Assembly: GCA_900553545.1 (NCBI GenBank)
Contig: USDP01000077.1
Location: forward strand, 1-7,162
DNA from: an uncultured Eubacteriales bacterium
Lineage (GTDB): Bacteria > Bacillota > Clostridia > Oscillospirales > Oscillospiraceae
Direction: 5' to 3'
Length of the DNA: 7,162 nucleotides
The position numbers were made by a program, and so were the translations under genes. The notes below the pieces were generated by a model, which was not told where the DNA came from, did not search any database, and saw nothing but the letters and a program-made list of their open reading frames with translations. This document shows, piece by piece, positions 5,619 through 7,162 of this stretch (position 1 is the stretch's first letter; each line of letters opens with the position of its first letter).

Positions 5619-7162
5619 TGCTGCGCGTCTGTTCTTCGCGGTACTGCCGCGTGTAGAGCTGCCAATAGGCGCCCTTCGCCGCCATCAGTTCGCGGTGCGA
5701 GCCGCTCTCCACGATCCTGCCGCCGTGGACGACGAGGATCACGTCCGCCCGCCGGATGGTCGACAGCCGGTGCGCGATGATGAACGATGTCCGCCCCGCC
5801 ATCACCTTTTCGATGGCGTTCTGGATGAGCCGCTCCGTCACGGTATCAACTGAGCTGGTTGCCTCGTCGAGCACAAAGATGCGCGGGTCGGCCAGCAGCG
5901 CGCGCGCAAACGACAGCAGCTGCTTCTCACCGGTGGACAGGCTGTTGCCGCCTTCGCCAACGTCGGATTCATATCCCTCCGGCAGCCGCGCAATGATCTC
6001 GTCCGCCGACACAGCACGAACAGCTGCCTCGATCTGCTCCATCGTCGCGTGCTCATTGCCGTAGCGCAGATTCTCCAGCACAGACCCGGAGAACAGATGC
6101 GGCGTTTGCAGAACGTAGCCGATGTTCGAATGGAGCCAGAGCTGGCTGCGCTCGCGCGCGTCGCGCCCGTCGATGAGCACCTGCCCCTCCGTCGGCTCGA
6201 AGAACCGGCAGACAAGGTTCACCAGCGTCGATTTGCCCGCGCCGGTCTCACCCACGATGGCGACGTTCGTCCCCTGCGGGACCTTCAGGTTGAAGTGCTC
6301 CAGAATGTTTTCCTGTCCATCCGGATAGCGGAACGTCACGTCGCGGAACTCGATGTCGCCGTAGAGCGGCTCCCAGTTTTCCTTCTTCGGATGGAAGCTG
6401 TCGCCGTATTTCTCCACGACTTCTGGCGTGTCGCGCACGTCGGACTCCGTCTCCATCAGCTTTGTAAAGCGCTCCACGTTGACCTGCACGTTTGTCAGCG
6501 CCGAGAGCACCTGCACCAGCCACTGAATCGGCTCCATCATGCCCTGCGCGTAGTTCATGAAGACCGACAACGTACCGACGAGGATCACACCCTCGCGTGT
6601 GATGATGCCGCCGCGCCACAGCACAATCGCCAGCGCGACCGACGCAGCCAGCGCTGTGGTTGACATAAAGAGGCTCCGCGTCCGCATTTCCCGGACGCTC
6701 ACGCGCTTCATCTCGCCGGTCAGGTTGTCAAATTCGGTCTCCATCCGGTCTTCGATGACGAGCGTCTTTGTCGTCTTCGCGCCCGTGATGCCCTCGTTAA
6801 ACGCGCCCGTGATCTGCGAGTTGCGCTCACGAACCTGCCGGTGATAGACGACGAGCTTCTTCTGGAAATACACGCCAGACACCGCCAGCACCGGCACGAT
6901 CACCATCACGCCGAGCGCCAGCTTCCAGTTCAGGGCGAACATCATCACGATTGCGAACAGCAGATACGCGATGTACCACACGCCCTCCATCAGGCCCCAG
7001 GCGAGCGTGCTCGCGATGCGGTCGGTGTCGGACATGACGCGCGCATGGACATAGCCGACGCTGTTCTGGTTGAAATACGAGAACGAAAGCGTCTGCAAAT
7101 GGTCAAATGCCTGCCGCTTCAGGTCGCGGCCGATATAAAGCTCCGCCTTGCAGGCCCCGTAG
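5605..7162 (-). CDS. ABC exporter subunit (membrane domain plus ATPase), 5' end outside window
   Basis: 518 residues plus the stop are visible; the frame stays open to the right edge, so about the first 80-120 residues, including the start, are missing. It is a half-transporter of the drug/lipid exporter type. The first ~200 visible residues are the membrane domain (YFNQNSVGYVHARVMSD intracellular helix, hydrophobic segments near WYIAYLLFAIVMMFALNW and LAASVALAIVLW). The ATPase domain then has Walker A GETGAGKST (about 303-311), Q-loop LQTPHLFSGS, signature LSTGEKQ (408-414), Walker B IFVLDEATSSVD with the catalytic Glu, and H-loop FIIAHRLST. The LSTGEKQ variant is, from memory, common in Firmicutes subunits that form heterodimers, so a partner gene probably lies upstream, beyond 7162. 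The substrate is unknown. It converges on the MATE gene; no clear terminator separates them. Confidence 0.92.
   Translation of the reverse strand, partial: YGACKAELYIGRDLKRQAFDHLQTLSFSYFNQNSVGYVHARVMSDTDRIASTLAWGLMEGVWYIAYLLFAIVMMFALNWKLALGVMVIVPVLAVSGVYFQKKLVVYHRQVRERNSQITGAFNEGITGAKTTKTLVIEDRMETEFDNLTGEMKRVSVREMRTRSLFMSTTALAASVALAIVLWRGGIITREGVILVGTLSVFMNYAQGMMEPIQWLVQVLSALTNVQVNVERFTKLMETESDVRDTPEVVEKYGDSFHPKKENWEPLYGDIEFRDVTFRYPDGQENILEHFNLKVPQGTNVAIVGETGAGKSTLVNLVCRFFEPTEGQVLIDGRDARERSQLWLHSNIGYVLQTPHLFSGSVLENLRYGNEHATMEQIEAAVRAVSADEIIARLPEGYESDVGEGGNSLSTGEKQLLSFARALLADPRIFVLDEATSSVDTVTERLIQNAIEKVMAGRTSFIIAHRLSTIRRADVILVVHGGRIVESGSHRELMAAKGAYWQLYTRQYREEQTRSIMET

Noticed and set aside
5920..5940. 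ABC signature LSTGEKQ instead of LSGGQ as a sign of a dead ATPase
   Set aside because: This variant is, as far as I recall, normal in many Firmicutes exporter subunits, and the Walker B glutamate and H-loop histidine are intact.

Overview
The window looks like chromosomal DNA from a GC-rich gut-type Clostridia, most likely Oscillospiraceae/Ruminococcaceae. This is inferred from the PadR plus HAAS/DUF1700 gene pair, the low-GC-Firmicutes-style promoters and AGGAG ribosome sites inside otherwise GC-rich coding DNA, and the style of the MATE and ABC exporters. No rRNA, tRNA or CRISPR is visible.

Left part (1-2703, minus strand): a two-gene operon. A protein combining a metallopeptidase-like domain with a von Willebrand A (VWA) domain is read first. 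It overlaps by 10 bp a MoxR-type AAA+ ATPase with a long helical C-terminal extension. The pair has the layout of a MoxR/VWA chaperone-type module. A perfect 14-bp-stem palindrome lies downstream of it at the window edge.

Middle (2704-3797): an AT-rich divergent promoter region separates that operon from a plus-strand PadR-type repressor gene. The PadR gene overlaps the start of a HAAS/DUF1700 membrane-protein gene. That second gene is broken: a stop codon ends the N-terminal domain, and the membrane part continues in another frame, apparently after an internal deletion. A hairpin follows.

Right part (3844-7162): a perfect-consensus sigma-A promoter drives a complete MATE-family multidrug efflux gene on the plus strand. 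Directly after its stop codon is a strong ribosome site and a 49-codon TTG-started ORF. Its first ~33 residues resemble, from memory, the N-terminus of the very large helicase/methylase-type protein of Clostridia conjugative elements, so it is probably a relic of a lost or rearranged integrative element. Its 3' end overlaps a convergent minus-strand ABC exporter subunit (membrane domain plus ATPase) that runs off the right edge.

There are two exporters (MATE and ABC), a repressor whose usual membrane partner is broken, and a MoxR/VWA module. Nothing links them into one pathway. The best candidates for something little described are the MoxR/VWA pair, whose metal-binding motif lacks the usual glutamate, and the small mobile-element relic between the exporters.
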